DNA of 64,000 nucleotides from Marinobacter panjinensis (GTDB lineage Bacteria > Pseudomonadota > Gammaproteobacteria > Pseudomonadales > Oleiphilaceae). Below the pieces are notes generated by a model, which was given only the letters and a program-made list of their open reading frames with translations, was not told the origin of the DNA and made no database searches. Position 1 is the stretch's first letter. The number at the start of each line of letters is the position of its first letter. The translations under genes and the position numbers were made by a program. The DNA lies in the NCBI RefSeq assembly GCF_005298175.1, contig NZ_SZYH01000001.1, forward strand, positions 3,224,001 to 3,288,000. The letters run 5' to 3'. Below, piece after piece: positions 34,312-46,078 of the stretch.

Positions 34312-34731
34312 GTTTTTGAGGGCTGTTCTTGCCCTGTATGCTTGCACGAACTGAAAGAGGCCTAACCCACTGAATAACGCGACCATTGCGTTTGAGCTGT
34401 CCGTATCTACCTGAAATAAACCAGCAGTCGCCACACAAAAAAGCCCGCCAAAAATGTACTCGCTAGGCTCATAGCGGTATTTAAACTTCAGGGACTGCCC
34501 ATAAAGGTCTGATTCAAAATCGACAGGGACCTTCAGTTTTTCCGATTGTTTAATTGCGAAGCGGTTTACTTTTCCACGCCAGAAAGACCAGTAAACAATT
34601 TCCTCACCCGGTAATGCAATCACTTGAAAAGCTCTGCCTGTTCCAGTTGCGACTGGCTTTATGCGCAGACCAGCGATTCTCGAAATATCACCAACCCTTA
34701 TTGTTCCATCTAGGAATTGCTTCCGTGCCAT
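34306..34731 (-). CDS. First cassette gene: 141-residue protein, two membrane helices
   Basis: N-terminal ~90 residues are soluble and beta-rich (TGTGRAFQVIALPGEEIVYWSFWRGKV), then two hydrophobic helices (~92-110 and ~115-135). Family not recognised. It stands first in the array, upstream of attC F, and upstream of it is the TTCGTATAA-repeat patch rather than a recognisable attI or integrase. Confidence 0.7.
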   Translation of the reverse strand: MARKQFLDGTIRVGDISRIAGLRIKPVATGTGRAFQVIALPGEEIVYWSFWRGKVNRFAIKQSEKLKVPVDFESDLYGQSLKFKYRYEPSEYIFGGLFCVATAGLFQVDTDSSNAMVALFSGLGLFQFVQAYRARTALKNL

Positions 34732-35080
34732 GATTCGCTACTTACCTTTAACAGCTTATTATACGAACACGTTCGTATATCACCCATTCGTATAATTCCA
34801 ATTGCAGTCGCTCAGGCGACCTCAAAAAATCTATTTAAAACAACACCGTACCAAGATCCGCCATGGCAACCGCCGGAGTTATACGCCCTGGTTGGTCTAC
34901 TCTTCTCACCCCAGGAAGGGCGTATAAATCCAGATCGTTAAAATGCAGTTTTAACAGTATCAGATGCTTATAAAGGTTTCCCGCTCCTTACTTGGAGTTT
35001 TGCAAACCGGTTCGTATAACTCCTGCCCACTGCAGCCCTTGCATGGTCCCAGCTTCTCTGATGGCGTACACAAAGCACAA
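34732..35080. repeat. Gene-free patch with clustered TTCGTATAA-type motifs and inverted repeats
   Basis: TATACGAAC (34760-34768) and GTTCGTATA (34771-34779) form a palindrome with a 2-base spacer. CGTATAA-centred motifs occur at 34786-34799 (ATTCGTATAATTCC), 34875-34888 on the minus strand (GGGCGTATAACTCC), 34918-34931 (GGGCGTATAAATCC) and 35010-35023 (GTTCGTATAACTCC). TTATACGCCCT (34879-34889) and AGGGCGTATAA (34917-34927) form an 11-bp stem. GTTAAAA/TTTTAAC (34937-34955) is a further palindrome. No ORF is convincing. Role unknown. Confidence 0.6.
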
Positions 35081-35101
35081 ACCCCAGCACATGGCTGGGG
35101 T
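35081..35101 (-). terminator. Probable terminator of the liu operon
   Basis: ACCCCAGC (35081-35088) and GCTGGGGT (35094-35101) form an 8-bp stem; on the minus strand it is followed by TTGTGCTTTGTG, moderately U-rich. It lies ~30 bases after the stop of the last gene. Confidence 0.65.
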
Positions 35102-35133
35102 CTGAAGTAGGAACGAAATGGAGGAGGGGCGCT

Positions 35134-36822
35134 TTACTTCTTCAACCCCATCTCCTCAATAGAAATCTCCCGCATCTTGAACTTCTGGATCTTCCCGGTG
35201 ACCGTCATCGGGAATTCATCCACGAACTTGTAGTTCCTGGGGATCTTGAAGTGGGCGATCTTGCCCTTGCAGAATTCCCGCAGCTCGTCGCCGGTGACCG
35301 GGTCTGCGTCCGGGGCCAGTTTTACCCAGGCGATGAGTTCTTCGCCGTACTTGTCGTCGGGAATGCCGGTTACCTGCACTTCCTCAATGGCGGGGTGGGT
35401 GTAGAGGAATTCCTCGATTTCTTTCGGGTAGATGTTCTCGCCGCCGCGGATGACCATGTCTTTGATGCGGCCGACGATCTGGATGTAGCCTTCGTCGTCC
35501 ATGGTGGCCAGGTCGCCGGTGTGCATCCAGCCGGCTTCGTCGATGGCTTCGGCCGTTTTTTCCTCGTTGTTCCAGTATCTCAGCATCACGCTGTAGCCGC
35601 GTGTGCAGAGTTCGCCGGTTTCGCCCCGGGGCAGGATGTTGCCGGTGCCGGGGTCGACGATCTTGGTTTCCAGGTGCGGCTGGGTGCGGCCCACGGTGGT
35701 TACCTGCTTCTCGAAGGGGTCGAGTGAGCTGGTCTGGGTGGACACCGGGCTGGTTTCGGTCATGCCATAGGCGATCTGAACTTCCTTCATGTTCATCTTG
35801 CCGTTGACCTTTTTCATCACTTCCGCCGGGCAGATGGAGCCGGCCATGATGCCGGTGCGCAGGCTGGACAGGTCATAACTTTCAAACTCCGGCTCGGCCA
35901 GTTCGGCGATGAACATGGTGGGCACACCGTAGAGGGCAGTGGCCTTTTCCTGGTGGACGGCCTGCAGCACGGATTTGGGCTCGAAGCCTTCACCCGGGTA
36001 GATCATGGTGGAGCCGTGGGTGATGCAGCCCAGGTTGCCCATGACCATGCCGAAGCAGTGGTACAGGGGCACGGGAATGACCAGGCGGTCTTTCTCGGTC
36101 AGGCGCTGGCTCTCGCCCACAAAGTATCCGTTGTTAAGGATGTTGTGGTGGGTGAGGGTGGCGCCTTTGGGATTGCCGGTAGTGCCGGAAGTGAACTGGA
36201 TGTTGATGGGGTCATCAAACTGCAGCACGCTCTGGCGCTTGTCCAGTTCCTGCTGGGTCACTTCGCTGGCCCGGCCGACGAATTCGTTCCAGGTCCACAT
36301 GCCGTCGTGGCTGCGCTGGTCGAGGTTAATCACGCCTTCGAGCTTTTCCAGGCGCCGGGATTTGAGCTTGCCGGGTTCGCTGGTATTCAGTTCCGGGGCG
36401 AGCTCGTAGATCATCTTGCGGTAGTCGGAGGTCTTGAAGCTGTCTGCGGTGACCAGGAAGCGCATGCCGGACAGGTTGAGTGCGTATTCCAGTTCATGCA
36501 CGCCGTAGGCCGGGTTGATGTTCACCAGGATGGCGCCCACTTTGGCGGTGGCGAATTGGGTGACGGTCCACTCGTAGCGGTTGGGGGACCAGATACCCAC
36601 CCGGTCGCCACGTTCAACACCGATGGCCATGAAGGCGCGGGCCGCTTCGTTGACCTTTTCCAGGAATTCCCTGTAGGTCCAGCGGATGTTCTGGTGCAGG
36701 GAGACCAGCGCTTCGGTGTCCGGGTATTTTTCGGCGGTGCGGTCGAGCATTTCGCCGATGGTCATGCCCAGCAGCGGGCTCTCTGAGGTGCCACTGGTAT
36801 AGCTTGGAAGAGTCATGCTCAT
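35134..36822 (-). CDS. AMP-binding acyl-CoA ligase, last gene of the liu operon
   Basis: 562 residues from the ATG at 36822 (GGAGG eight bases upstream). The adenylation core has [43 protein letters not shown] and the C-terminal lysine in [12 protein letters not shown], all intact. It joins CoA to a carboxylic acid with ATP. Position at the end of a liu operon suggests activation of a leucine-derived or short/branched acid, perhaps isovalerate or acetoacetate; the operon has no atoDA CoA-transferase. Substrate not provable from sequence. Confidence 0.88.
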   Translation of the reverse strand: MSMTLPSYTSGTSESPLLGMTIGEMLDRTAEKYPDTEALVSLHQNIRWTYREFLEKVNEAARAFMAIGVERGDRVGIWSPNRYEWTVTQFATAKVGAILVNINPAYGVHELEYALNLSGMRFLVTADSFKTSDYRKMIYELAPELNTSEPGKLKSRRLEKLEGVINLDQRSHDGMWTWNEFVGRASEVTQQELDKRQSVLQFDDPINIQFTSGTTGNPKGATLTHHNILNNGYFVGESQRLTEKDRLVIPVPLYHCFGMVMGNLGCITHGSTMIYPGEGFEPKSVLQAVHQEKATALYGVPTMFIAELAEPEFESYDLSSLRTGIMAGSICPAEVMKKVNGKMNMKEVQIAYGMTETSPVSTQTSSLDPFEKQVTTVGRTQPHLETKIVDPGTGNILPRGETGELCTRGYSVMLRYWNNEEKTAEAIDEAGWMHTGDLATMDDEGYIQIVGRIKDMVIRGGENIYPKEIEEFLYTHPAIEEVQVTGIPDDKYGEELIAWVKLAPDADPVTGDELREFCKGKIAHFKIPRNYKFVDEFPMTVTGKIQKFKMREISIEEMGLKK

Positions 36823-36873
36823 TATCTCTGCCTCCATTGTTGTTGTAGTCGAGGGCGAGCAGTGTCGAACCTG

Positions 36874-37452
36874 CTAGCGACTCTGGCTGTGATATTCAGG
36901 GTTAGGTTGCATGTCGCTGGCAATAGCCACGCGATTGGACATGTTGTAGAAACCAATCAGGTTGCTCAGGTCCCAGATGCCGCGGTCACTGAGGCCGGCA
37001 TCCCGCAGGGCCTGGATGTGTTCTTCGGTGACGGTGGCCGGGGAGCGGGTCAGGTGTGATGCAAAGTCCAGCATCGCCCGCTGGCGCTTGTCGAGTCTGG
37101 CGGTGCGGTAGTTCATCACCATGTGCTCGCCCAGCGTCGGGTCGCCGCTCAGTACCCGTACGGCGGCACCGTGGGCCACCAGGCAGTAGAAGCATTTGTT
37201 CTCGGAAGACACCACCACGGCGACCATTTCCCGCTCGAGTTTGCTAAGTTCGCCTTCGCCCATCATCAGTTCGTTGTACAGGCGGGTGAAGCCTTCGAGC
37301 TGTTTGAGGTTCTGGCTGTAGGCGGTCAGTACGTTCGGGACCATGCCGAGTTTTTCCTGGCAGATCTGGAAGTACTTCTGGGTGTCCTCTGGCATATCGT
37401 TGATCTCCGGGATGGGGAGATCCAGGGCGACGACGTTTTTGTTCTGGCTCAT
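36874..37452 (-). CDS. Peroxidase-related / AhpD-like carboxymuconolactone decarboxylase family protein
   Basis: 192 residues from the ATG at 37452 (GGAGG upstream), overlapping the liuE stop (ATGA). The redox motif CFYC plus the histidine in LVAHGAAV is the AhpD-type active site. Proteins of this 'peroxidase-related' branch dispose of peroxides, but their role in liu operons is not established. It is all alpha-helical. Confidence 0.85.
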   Translation of the reverse strand: MSQNKNVVALDLPIPEINDMPEDTQKYFQICQEKLGMVPNVLTAYSQNLKQLEGFTRLYNELMMGEGELSKLEREMVAVVVSSENKCFYCLVAHGAAVRVLSGDPTLGEHMVMNYRTARLDKRQRAMLDFASHLTRSPATVTEEHIQALRDAGLSDRGIWDLSNLIGFYNMSNRVAIASDMQPNPEYHSQSR

Positions 37453-38357
37453 GTGCAATTTCCTCCGAGGGCCTGACCTACTTTTGAGCCATTGTGGCGA
37501 TTCAATTGGCCGCTTATCCATTCGCCGGTTGCTACCAGCTTGTCCAGATCGACCCCTGTTTTTATGCCCAGACCGTTAAGCAGGTATAGCACGTCTTCGG
37601 TGGCGACGTTGCCGGATGCGCCCTTGGCGTAGGGGCAGCCGCCGAGGCCGGCTACGGATGAGTCGATGACGGCTATGCCTTCTTCAAGTACCGCGTACAG
37701 GTTTGCCAATGCCTGTCCGTAGGTGTCGTGGAAGTGGGCGGCCAGTTTTTCGATCGGCACTTCGGCGGCGACGGCTTCGAGCATGCGTTTGGCTTTCAGC
37801 GGAGTGCCTACGCCGATGGTGTCGCCCAGGGAGATTTCGTAGCAGCCCATTTCGGCGAGGGCTTTAGCGACTTTGGCGACCTGTTCGGGGGCGATGTCGC
37901 CTTCGTAGGGGCAGCCGAGGACGGTGGAGACGTAGCCGCGTACCGGTATCTGGTGCTGTTTGGCGGCTTCCATCACCGGCAGGAAGCGTTCGAGGCTTTC
38001 GGCGATGGAGCAGTTGATGTTCGTCTGGCTGAAGGACTCGGACGCAGCACCGAAGACGGCGACTTCGTCGGCCCCCGCCGCCAGGGCATTTTCGAAGCCC
38101 TTGAGGTTGGGGGTAAGTACGGAGTAGCGCACGCCCGGTTTGCGTTTGATGCCGGCCATCACGTCGGCGGCGTCGCCCATTTGGGGCACCCATTTCGGCG
38201 ACACAAAGCTGGCGGATTCGATGTGGTTGAGGCCACAGTCGGCCAGCCGGTCGATCAGGCCGGTTTTGATGTCGGTTGCAATGACCGCGCCGGGCTCGTT
38301 TTGCAGGCCGTCGCGGGGGCTCATTTCAACCAGTCTTACCTGTTTGGGGAAGGCCAT
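37449..38357 (-). CDS. liuE: Hydroxymethylglutaryl-CoA lyase
   Basis: 302 residues of TIM-barrel HMG-CoA lyase. [12 protein letters not shown] near the N-terminus holds the metal/catalytic residues; [14 protein letters not shown] and [22 protein letters not shown] (the catalytic-cysteine loop) are intact. It cleaves HMG-CoA to acetoacetate and acetyl-CoA, the last step of leucine degradation. Start overlaps the liuD stop (TAATG). Confidence 0.95.
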   Translation of the reverse strand: MAFPKQVRLVEMSPRDGLQNEPGAVIATDIKTGLIDRLADCGLNHIESASFVSPKWVPQMGDAADVMAGIKRKPGVRYSVLTPNLKGFENALAAGADEVAVFGAASESFSQTNINCSIAESLERFLPVMEAAKQHQIPVRGYVSTVLGCPYEGDIAPEQVAKVAKALAEMGCYEISLGDTIGVGTPLKAKRMLEAVAAEVPIEKLAAHFHDTYGQALANLYAVLEEGIAVIDSSVAGLGGCPYAKGASGNVATEDVLYLLNGLGIKTGVDLDKLVATGEWISGQLNRHNGSKVGQALGGNCT

Positions 38358-40360
38358 TAGCCTGCCTCCTCTTCCGCGTCTGCAGTGACTTCAATGGCAA
38401 TCAGTTCGGCACCTTCGGAGACCTGGTCGCCTTCGGCGAAGAAGATGTCGGTGACCACGCCGTCGGCGGGGGCCTTGATGGCGTGTTCCATTTTCATGGC
38501 TTCCATGATCACCAGGCTCTGGCCGGCGGTGACCTTGTCGCCTACTTTCGCCTGCACAGCAACGATGGCGCCGTTCATCGGGGCGGCCAGGCTGCCTTCG
38601 CCGGCCATTTCCTCGAAGCCGTAGGTTTCCCGGTACAGAATGCACTGGAAGGTGTCGCCCTCGTAGAAGAGCACCAGCTGGTCGTTGTGCAGGTTGCCAT
38701 GGATGCTGATGCGGTGGCCGTTGATGACCGCCTGCAGGTAGTCGTCGTCCAGGCGGGCGGTGAGGTTGTACACGCTGCCGCCAACGAATACCTGATAGCG
38801 GTCATCCCGTTCCAGCACCTTGAGTTCGTGAATGTCGTCACCCACCTGCAGTTGCAGGGGCTGGGCGTACTCGGAGTTCATGCGCCAGCTGTTCTGGCGG
38901 CCAAACGGCGACCAGGGGTCGGTGCTGATCACTTCCCGGGACTTGCGCTGTTCCAGTACGAAGCCGGCGGCCAGTACCAGGGCCTTGTGGGTATCGAGCC
39001 TGGATTTCGGGAACAGCAGTTCCCGGTGGTCGTCGATGAAGCCGGTGGTCAGTTCCGCTTCCCGGAACGGTTGGGCATCGGCCAGCGCGTGGAGAAAGCG
39101 GATGTTGGTTTTCACGCCGGCGATGCGGTAATGCTCCAGGGCCTGGACCATGCGGTTGATGGCCTGGTCCCGGGTTTCGTCCCAGACGATGAGCTTGGCG
39201 ATCATCGGGTCGTAGTGGATGCTGATGTCGTCGCCTTCGGTGACGCCGGTATCCACCCGCACATGCGCGCTTTCATCGGGCGTGCTCAGGTAGCGCAGGT
39301 TGCCGGTGGCGGGCAGGAAGTCCTGGTCCGGGTCTTCAGCGTAGATGCGGGCTTCCAGGGCATGGCCCCGGGTTTTTACCTGGGACTGCTCCAGTGGCAG
39401 CGGGTCGCCCCAGGCCACTTTCAACTGCCATTCCACCAGGTCCTGGCCGGTGACCATTTCGGTGACCGGGTGCTCTACCTGCAGGCGGGTGTTCATCTCC
39501 ATAAAGAAGAAGGAGCCGTCCACGTCGTAGAGGAATTCCACGGTGCCGGCGCCCACGTAATTGATGGCTTGGGCGGCTTTGACGGCGGCTTCGCCCATGG
39601 CTTTGCGGGTTTCGTCGCTCAGGCCAGGGGCGGGGGCTTCTTCCAGTACTTTCTGGTGGCGGCGCTGCACGGAACAGTCCCGCTCGGCCAGGTACACGCC
39701 CTTGCCGCTTTTGTCGCAGAACACCTGGATTTCCACGTGGCGTGGCTGGGTCAGGTAGCGTTCGATGAGCATGTCCGGGTTGCCGAAGGCGTTCTTCGAT
39801 TCCCGTTTGGCAGCGGCCAGGGCGTCGTCAAACTCTTCCATGCGTTCTACAACCCGCATGCCTTTGCCGCCACCGCCGGCGACCGCTTTCAGCAGCAGCG
39901 GGAAGCCGCATTTTTCGGCTTCCTTGCGCAGAGTGTCCGGGGCCTGGTCGTCACCGTGGTAACCCGGTACCAGGGGCACGCCGGCTTTTTCCATGATGGA
40001 TTTGGCGGCGGATTTGGAGCCCATGGCCGCGATGGCGGAGGAAGGCGGGCCGATGAAGACAATGTTGTTGGCTTCGCAGGCTTCGGCGAACTGGGTGTTC
40101 TCGGAGAGAAAACCGTAGCCCGGGTGAACGGCCTGGGCGCCGCTTTCTTTCGCGACCTCGATGATCTTGTCGGCTTTCAGGTAGCTCTCGGAGCTGGGGG
40201 CCGGGCCGATGTTGAAGGCTTCGTCGGCCATGGCTACGTGCCGTGCGTCGGCGTCGGCGTCGGAATAGACGGCGACCACGCGAATGCCCATGCGATGGGC
40301 GGTCTGTATGATCCGGCAGGCGATTTCGCCGCGGTTGGCGATCAGGATTTTGCTGAACAT
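38357..40360 (-). CDS. liuD: 3-methylcrotonyl-CoA carboxylase alpha subunit (biotin carboxylase plus BCCP)
   Basis: 667 residues: biotin carboxylase domain (~1-445; [39 protein letters not shown]), a linker/BT domain, and a C-terminal biotinyl domain with the biotin lysine in EAMKMEH (~residue 625). It carboxylates its own biotin with ATP and bicarbonate and passes CO2 to LiuB. Overlaps both neighbours by one base (TAATG), so translation is tightly coupled. Confidence 0.96.
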   Translation of the reverse strand: MFSKILIANRGEIACRIIQTAHRMGIRVVAVYSDADADARHVAMADEAFNIGPAPSSESYLKADKIIEVAKESGAQAVHPGYGFLSENTQFAEACEANNIVFIGPPSSAIAAMGSKSAAKSIMEKAGVPLVPGYHGDDQAPDTLRKEAEKCGFPLLLKAVAGGGGKGMRVVERMEEFDDALAAAKRESKNAFGNPDMLIERYLTQPRHVEIQVFCDKSGKGVYLAERDCSVQRRHQKVLEEAPAPGLSDETRKAMGEAAVKAAQAINYVGAGTVEFLYDVDGSFFFMEMNTRLQVEHPVTEMVTGQDLVEWQLKVAWGDPLPLEQSQVKTRGHALEARIYAEDPDQDFLPATGNLRYLSTPDESAHVRVDTGVTEGDDISIHYDPMIAKLIVWDETRDQAINRMVQALEHYRIAGVKTNIRFLHALADAQPFREAELTTGFIDDHRELLFPKSRLDTHKALVLAAGFVLEQRKSREVISTDPWSPFGRQNSWRMNSEYAQPLQLQVGDDIHELKVLERDDRYQVFVGGSVYNLTARLDDDYLQAVINGHRISIHGNLHNDQLVLFYEGDTFQCILYRETYGFEEMAGEGSLAAPMNGAIVAVQAKVGDKVTAGQSLVIMEAMKMEHAIKAPADGVVTDIFFAEGDQVSEGAELIAIEVTADAEEEAG

Positions 40361-41166
40361 TATTCTTCCTCCGGAACCCAGTTGGCTTTGCGCTTGTTCA
40401 GGAAGGCACTGAGCCCTTCCTGCCCTTCGGCACCCACCCGGATGTCCGCGATGCGTTGTGCGGTGTCGTCGATAACGTCTTTGCCGATGACTTTGTGGCT
40501 AACGGCAAACACCAGGTCTTTGGCGGCCTGCATGGCCTCGGGACCGTTCAGGGCAAGCTGCAGCATCAGTTCGTCGCAGCGACGGTCCATGGCGGCCACG
40601 TCTTCACACACCTCGTGCACCAGGCCGAAGTGTTCGGCTTGCTGCGCAGTGAAGATTTCGGCAGTGATGAAATAGCGCCGGGCCTGGCGTTCGCCAATGG
40701 CGCGTACCACGTAGGGGCTGATCACCGCCGGAATCAGGCCGAGCTTGACTTCGCTCAGGCAGAAGCTGGCTTTCTCCGTGGCGAGCACGATGTCGCAGCA
40801 GGCGGCCAGGCCGACGGCACCGCCGAAGGCCGCACCCTGTACCAGGCCAATCACCGGCTTGCCGAGGTGGTTGAGGGTGTCCATCAGCCGCGCCAGTTCC
40901 CGCGAGTCGTCCAGGTTTTCCTGGCGGCTGTTGTCGGCCATGCGGCGCATCCAGCCCAGGTCGGCGCCAGCGGAGAAGTGTTTGCCTTCAGAGCGCAGGA
41001 TCACGATGTTGGTGTTCTTGTCGGCATTCACCGTTTCCAGCGCGTTGATCAGTTGCTGGATAATGACGTCGTCAAAGGCGTTGCGTTTGTCCGGGCGGTT
41101 GAGCACCACTTCGGTGACACCGTCGGCGCGTTGTTTGAGCAGTACCGCTGATTCCTGATCGGTCAT
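40360..41166 (-). CDS. liuC: Methylglutaconyl-CoA hydratase (enoyl-CoA hydratase family)
   Basis: 268 residues of crotonase fold. The oxyanion-hole segments KHFSAGADLGWM and GAAFGGAVGLAACCDIVLA are present, with an acidic residue in FCLSEVKLGLIPAVISPYV. It hydrates 3-methylglutaconyl-CoA to HMG-CoA. GGAGG precedes the ATG. Position between liuB and liuD is standard. Confidence 0.94.
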   Translation of the reverse strand: MTDQESAVLLKQRADGVTEVVLNRPDKRNAFDDVIIQQLINALETVNADKNTNIVILRSEGKHFSAGADLGWMRRMADNSRQENLDDSRELARLMDTLNHLGKPVIGLVQGAAFGGAVGLAACCDIVLATEKASFCLSEVKLGLIPAVISPYVVRAIGERQARRYFITAEIFTAQQAEHFGLVHEVCEDVAAMDRRCDELMLQLALNGPEAMQAAKDLVFAVSHKVIGKDVIDDTAQRIADIRVGAEGQEGLSAFLNKRKANWVPEEE

Positions 41167-41180
41167 GGCGTTGTCCTCCG

Positions 41181-42788
<1,608 letters not shown>

Positions 42789-42822
42789 GGCTTGTTAGTC
42801 CGTTTTTTTTAGTCCGTGCGTC

Positions 42823-42930
42823 GGGTCTGGTGCCGGGGCTGTCCGGGAAACGCTACGAGCACATCCATGTGCGCTTGACCCCGGCCATCCTTGGCCGGAG
42901 ACATTCCCGGACAGCCCCGGCACCAGACCC
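42823..42930. repeat. 27-bp perfect inverted repeat between liuA and liuB
   Basis: 42823-42849 (starts GGGTCTGGTGCCGGGGC) and 42904-42930 are exact reverse complements. The loop holds a second stem, CCGGCCA (42880-42886) with TGGCCGG (42891-42897). A transcript of either strand would fold into a very stable cruciform-like structure. No U-run follows on the operon strand, so it is not a plain terminator. It may protect or process the liuA message, or be a mobile palindromic repeat. Confidence 0.8.
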
Positions 42931-42967
42931 TCGTCGTTCTTGGGTGCTGGCCTCCCGATACTGGCCC

Positions 42968-44134
42968 TTACTTGTTCAGGTACAGCTCGCGGCCGATCAG
43001 CATCCGGCGGATTTCGGACGTGCCGGCACCGATTTCGTACAGTTTGGCGTCACGCAACAGACGGCCTGTCGGGTATTCGTTGATGTAGCCGTTACCGCCC
43101 AGCAACTGGATGGCGTCCAGGGCCAGTTTGGTGGCCATTTCCGCGGAATAGAGAATCGCGCCGGCAGCGTCTTTACGGGTGGTGTTGCCGCGGTCGGCGG
43201 ACATGGCGACCATGTAGACGTAAGACTTGGCGGTGTTCATCCAGGTGTACATGTCGGCCACTTTGCCCTGGACCAGTTCGAATTCGCCGATGGCCTGGCC
43301 GAACTGTTTGCGTTCGCGGATGTAGGGAACCACCACGTCCATGGCCGCCTGCATGATGCCCAGCGGGCCGCCGGAGAGGACCAGGCGTTCGTAGTCGAGG
43401 CCGCTCATTAGGACTTTAGCGCCGTTGCCGAGACCGCCCATGACGTTTTCCTTGGGCACTTGTGCGTCTTCGAAGACCAGTTCACAGGTGTTGGAGCCGC
43501 GCATGCCGAGTTTGTCCAGCTTCTGGGCCTGGCTGAATCCCGGGGTGTCGCGTTCGACGATGAAGGCGGTGATGCCCCTTGGGCCGGCGGCCGGGTCGGT
43601 TTTGGCGTAGATGACGTAAACGTTGGCATCCGGGCCGTTGGTGATCCACATTTTGCTGCCGTTGAGCACGTAGTGGTCGCCGGCGTCTTTGGCGCTGAGT
43701 TTCATGGAGACGACGTCGGAACCGGCGTTGGGTTCGGACATGGCCAGAGCGCCGATGTGTTCACCGCTGATGAGCTTGGGCAGGTACTTTTCTTTCTGCT
43801 CGTCGGTGCCGTTGCGGTTGATCTGGTTAACGCACAGATTGGAATGAGCACCGTAGGACAGGCCAACGGAGGCCGATGCACGGCTGATTTCTTCCATGGC
43901 GACCACGTGTGCCAGGTAGCCCATTTCGGAGCCGCCGTAGGCTTCGTCGGCGGTAATACCCAGCAGGCCCATGTCACCGAACTTTTTCCACAAGTCGTTG
44001 GGAAAGAGGTTTTCACGGTCGATGTCTTCGGCGCGGGGTGCGATGTCTTTGGCGGCGAAGCCGTTGATCTGCTCGCGGAGCATGTCGATGGTCTCACCGA
44101 GGCCGAAGTTGAACTCTGAGTATTGTGATTTCAT
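42968..44134 (-). CDS. liuA: Isovaleryl-CoA dehydrogenase
   Basis: 388 residues, three-domain acyl-CoA dehydrogenase. Signatures: [34 protein letters not shown], and the helix-G glutamate in [14 protein letters not shown], where isovaleryl-CoA dehydrogenases keep their catalytic base. C-terminal [17 protein letters not shown] has G where MCAD has glutamate, as expected for this type. It forms 3-methylcrotonyl-CoA, passing electrons to ETF. Confidence 0.95.
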   Translation of the reverse strand: MKSQYSEFNFGLGETIDMLREQINGFAAKDIAPRAEDIDRENLFPNDLWKKFGDMGLLGITADEAYGGSEMGYLAHVVAMEEISRASASVGLSYGAHSNLCVNQINRNGTDEQKEKYLPKLISGEHIGALAMSEPNAGSDVVSMKLSAKDAGDHYVLNGSKMWITNGPDANVYVIYAKTDPAAGPRGITAFIVERDTPGFSQAQKLDKLGMRGSNTCELVFEDAQVPKENVMGGLGNGAKVLMSGLDYERLVLSGGPLGIMQAAMDVVVPYIRERKQFGQAIGEFELVQGKVADMYTWMNTAKSYVYMVAMSADRGNTTRKDAAGAILYSAEMATKLALDAIQLLGGNGYINEYPTGRLLRDAKLYEIGAGTSEIRRMLIGRELYLNK

Positions 44135-44191
44135 TGTTGGCTACCTTTTACTCTCAAATATGGAGTTGGTCGCGGGCTTCGATGTCCGCCA

Positions 44192-44638
44192 CTATTTCTG
44201 TTCGATAAATTCTGGCTCTTCTTTCTGGGCCTTCGTCTGTTGACGCTTTTTCTTCTGAAGCTCGGCGAGAGCTTCCCGGCACCGGGCTTCTGCCGTATCC
44301 ATTTCCATTTCCGCCTGGGCAATGTCGTTTTTTTGCTGTTCCAGCTGTGCCCGTTTGTTGGCCAGGGTGTCCAGCATCAGCAGGAGCTGTTTTTCGTTGC
44401 CGCTGAGGGTTTCGTCCCACAGGTCGAACAACTCCTTGGTTTCCGACAGGGAAAACCCCATGCGTTTGCCCCGCAGGATCAGCTTCAGGCGAACCCGGTC
44501 TTTTGAGCTGAAAATGCGGGTCTGCCCACGTCTGGTGGGGTGCAGTAGGCCCTGGTCTTCGTAAAAACGTACGCTTCGGGTAGTGACGTCGAACTCCTTG
44601 GCGAGCTCGCTGATGCTGTAAGTTTTCTTGATGTCCAT
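44192..44638 (-). CDS. liuR: MerR-family regulator of leucine/branched-chain catabolism
   Basis: 148 residues: N-terminal MerR HTH (~5-75; YSISELAKEFDVTTRSVRFYEDQGLL) and a C-terminal coiled coil (~80-140). No metal-binding cysteines, as expected for an acyl-CoA-type sensor. It is first in the operon, and a palindrome lies 37 bases upstream of its start. LiuR represses liu genes in gammaproteobacteria. Confidence 0.92.
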   Translation of the reverse strand: MDIKKTYSISELAKEFDVTTRSVRFYEDQGLLHPTRRGQTRIFSSKDRVRLKLILRGKRMGFSLSETKELFDLWDETLSGNEKQLLLMLDTLANKRAQLEQQKNDIAQAEMEMDTAEARCREALAELQKKKRQQTKAQKEEPEFIEQK

Positions 44639-44674
44639 GGCGGAGTCCTTTTTTAAGACTTAGGTTAGATAAAG

Positions 44675-44690
44675 TTTACGTAAACGTAAA
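44675..44690 (-). promoter_or_regulatory. Probable LiuR operator
   Basis: TTTACGT-AA-ACGTAAA is a perfect 16-bp palindrome upstream of liuR. Position and form are those expected of a MerR-family operator controlling the operon. Confidence 0.75.
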
Positions 44691-45220
44691 GTATTTTTCG
44701 GGCCCTATTTAAACCAGGAGAGTTAAACAGAAGGGGAGTGTCGGATGGCGCTCAACGATTGTGACGGCCATTGTAACAGGGGAGCTTGGGGTTGGGGTGA
44801 AGCTGTGTGGCGCTGAATGCACCATTTGAGGGCGGCTATTTTCTCCGCACAGTTTCGTATAACGACGGCGTCCGCCGTCGGGTTCCATGCGAAAAATAGC
44901 GCCTGATTCGATTTTATAATAACGATCATTCTTTTTTTGCGATTACGAAATAGATAACCGTCGTTTTTCCTTCCGCAAGCCTCTTTGAAATGCATTATCG
45001 GAGAGGCGAATCCCGCGTTACGTCTTATTAATCAGCCTACAAAAATCCATCCGTAGCCTCCGGTTTCACGCCTTTAAAACAGACATGTAACTGATTCATG
45101 TACTCTTGATTATGGTTTCGTAACCGGCATTTAACGTGGAGTTGCGATAATTTCCTTGTGGCCGGAGCGCAGTGGAGTTCTCCGAGAACACCAATTGACG
45201 ATAACGCAAGGGCCATAGTA
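44691..45220. other. Divergent intergenic region between liuR and the PilZ gene
   Basis: About 530 bases with no convincing gene. CGACGGCG (44863-44870) and CGCCGTCG (44873-44880) form a perfect 8-bp inverted repeat. The part nearest the PilZ gene is AT-rich and probably holds its promoter. Nothing else is seen. Confidence 0.45.
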
Positions 45221-46024
45221 ATGAAGACGGCAGCAGTTGCACCACACTTTGTCCGCGAAGCCGAAGCGCAACATCAGTATGCCCGGATAAAAATTCCGGC
45301 CTGGCTGCACGTGAACCTGGACGGCAGAAAACAGGCATTTCCGGTGGCTGATTTGTCGGCTGCCGATTTCAGTGTGAACGCGGCGCTGGAAGCCTTGCGC
45401 CTGCGCCAGGTTTACAACGGTCACCTGGTGTTCGAGGTCGACGGCTTTGATGTCGCCATCGACGTGAGCTTTGTCCCGCGCAGTTTCGATTCGATGAATG
45501 ATCGCTGCGGGTGTGAATTCCAGAACCTGGGGCACCGCGAGTTTTCAGCCCTGCGACACTTCATTACTGCCTCCCTCAGTGATGAAGTGGTTTCCGTCGA
45601 AGACGTGCTCAACACCCTGTCCCGTAAAGACTTGACCAAGGCCAACAAAGGTAAGCGCAGCGATGGTCACGAGTTCTTGGGCATGCCTCGGGCCATGGTC
45701 CGCAGCCTGATCGTGATGCTTGTTGTTCTGTCTGCCATCAGCTTTGGCTCCTCTGCGCTTTGGAACCTCTATTTCGTGACCAAGGCGGAGTCTGCGATGG
45801 AGACCTCGGGCGGCGCGCCGACGTTGTCGTACGGGGAAGATCGGATTGAAGAGGGCGACTACACGGTCGGTCAGATCGAGAGACTACCGGACCAGCCCAC
45901 CGAGATCGGGGAGTGGCCAGCCGCAACCTGCTGCGGGACGGGAATGGCCGATACCGAAGATACCTATTGGGTGGATCCGTTGAAAGATTCCGACGAGGGC
46001 GAAACTGCTTCGAAGGCTCGCTGA
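45221..46024 (+). CDS. PilZ-domain membrane protein
   Basis: 267 residues from the ATG at 45221 (AAGGG upstream). The N-terminal half (~18-130) is PilZ-like: QYARIKIPAWLHVN, then VADLSAADFSV where PilZ has (D/N)xSxxG; D replaces the final glycine and no RxxxR precedes it clearly. A membrane helix (~170-190, SLIVMLVVLSAISFGSSAL) and a short extracytoplasmic tail follow. The layout resembles Alg44-type regulators of exopolysaccharide secretion. c-di-GMP binding is doubtful because of the motif changes. Confidence 0.7.
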   Translation: MKTAAVAPHFVREAEAQHQYARIKIPAWLHVNLDGRKQAFPVADLSAADFSVNAALEALRLRQVYNGHLVFEVDGFDVAIDVSFVPRSFDSMNDRCGCEFQNLGHREFSALRHFITASLSDEVVSVEDVLNTLSRKDLTKANKGKRSDGHEFLGMPRAMVRSLIVMLVVLSAISFGSSALWNLYFVTKAESAMETSGGAPTLSYGEDRIEEGDYTVGQIERLPDQPTEIGEWPAATCCGTGMADTEDTYWVDPLKDSDEGETASKAR

Positions 46025-46078
46025 AACGTCTGCTGTGCCCTATAGTCAGGTGTTAAATAACAACATCAGGAGACCGGT

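Noticed and set aside
34717-34941. 74-residue plus-strand frame as an integrase remnant
   Set aside because: No tyrosine recombinase motif; the sequence is low in conservation signals and overlaps repeat motifs.
38483-40675. 730-residue open frame on the plus strand
   Set aside because: Antisense to liuD, a clearly real gene; the frame is open only because of the high-GC third-position bias.
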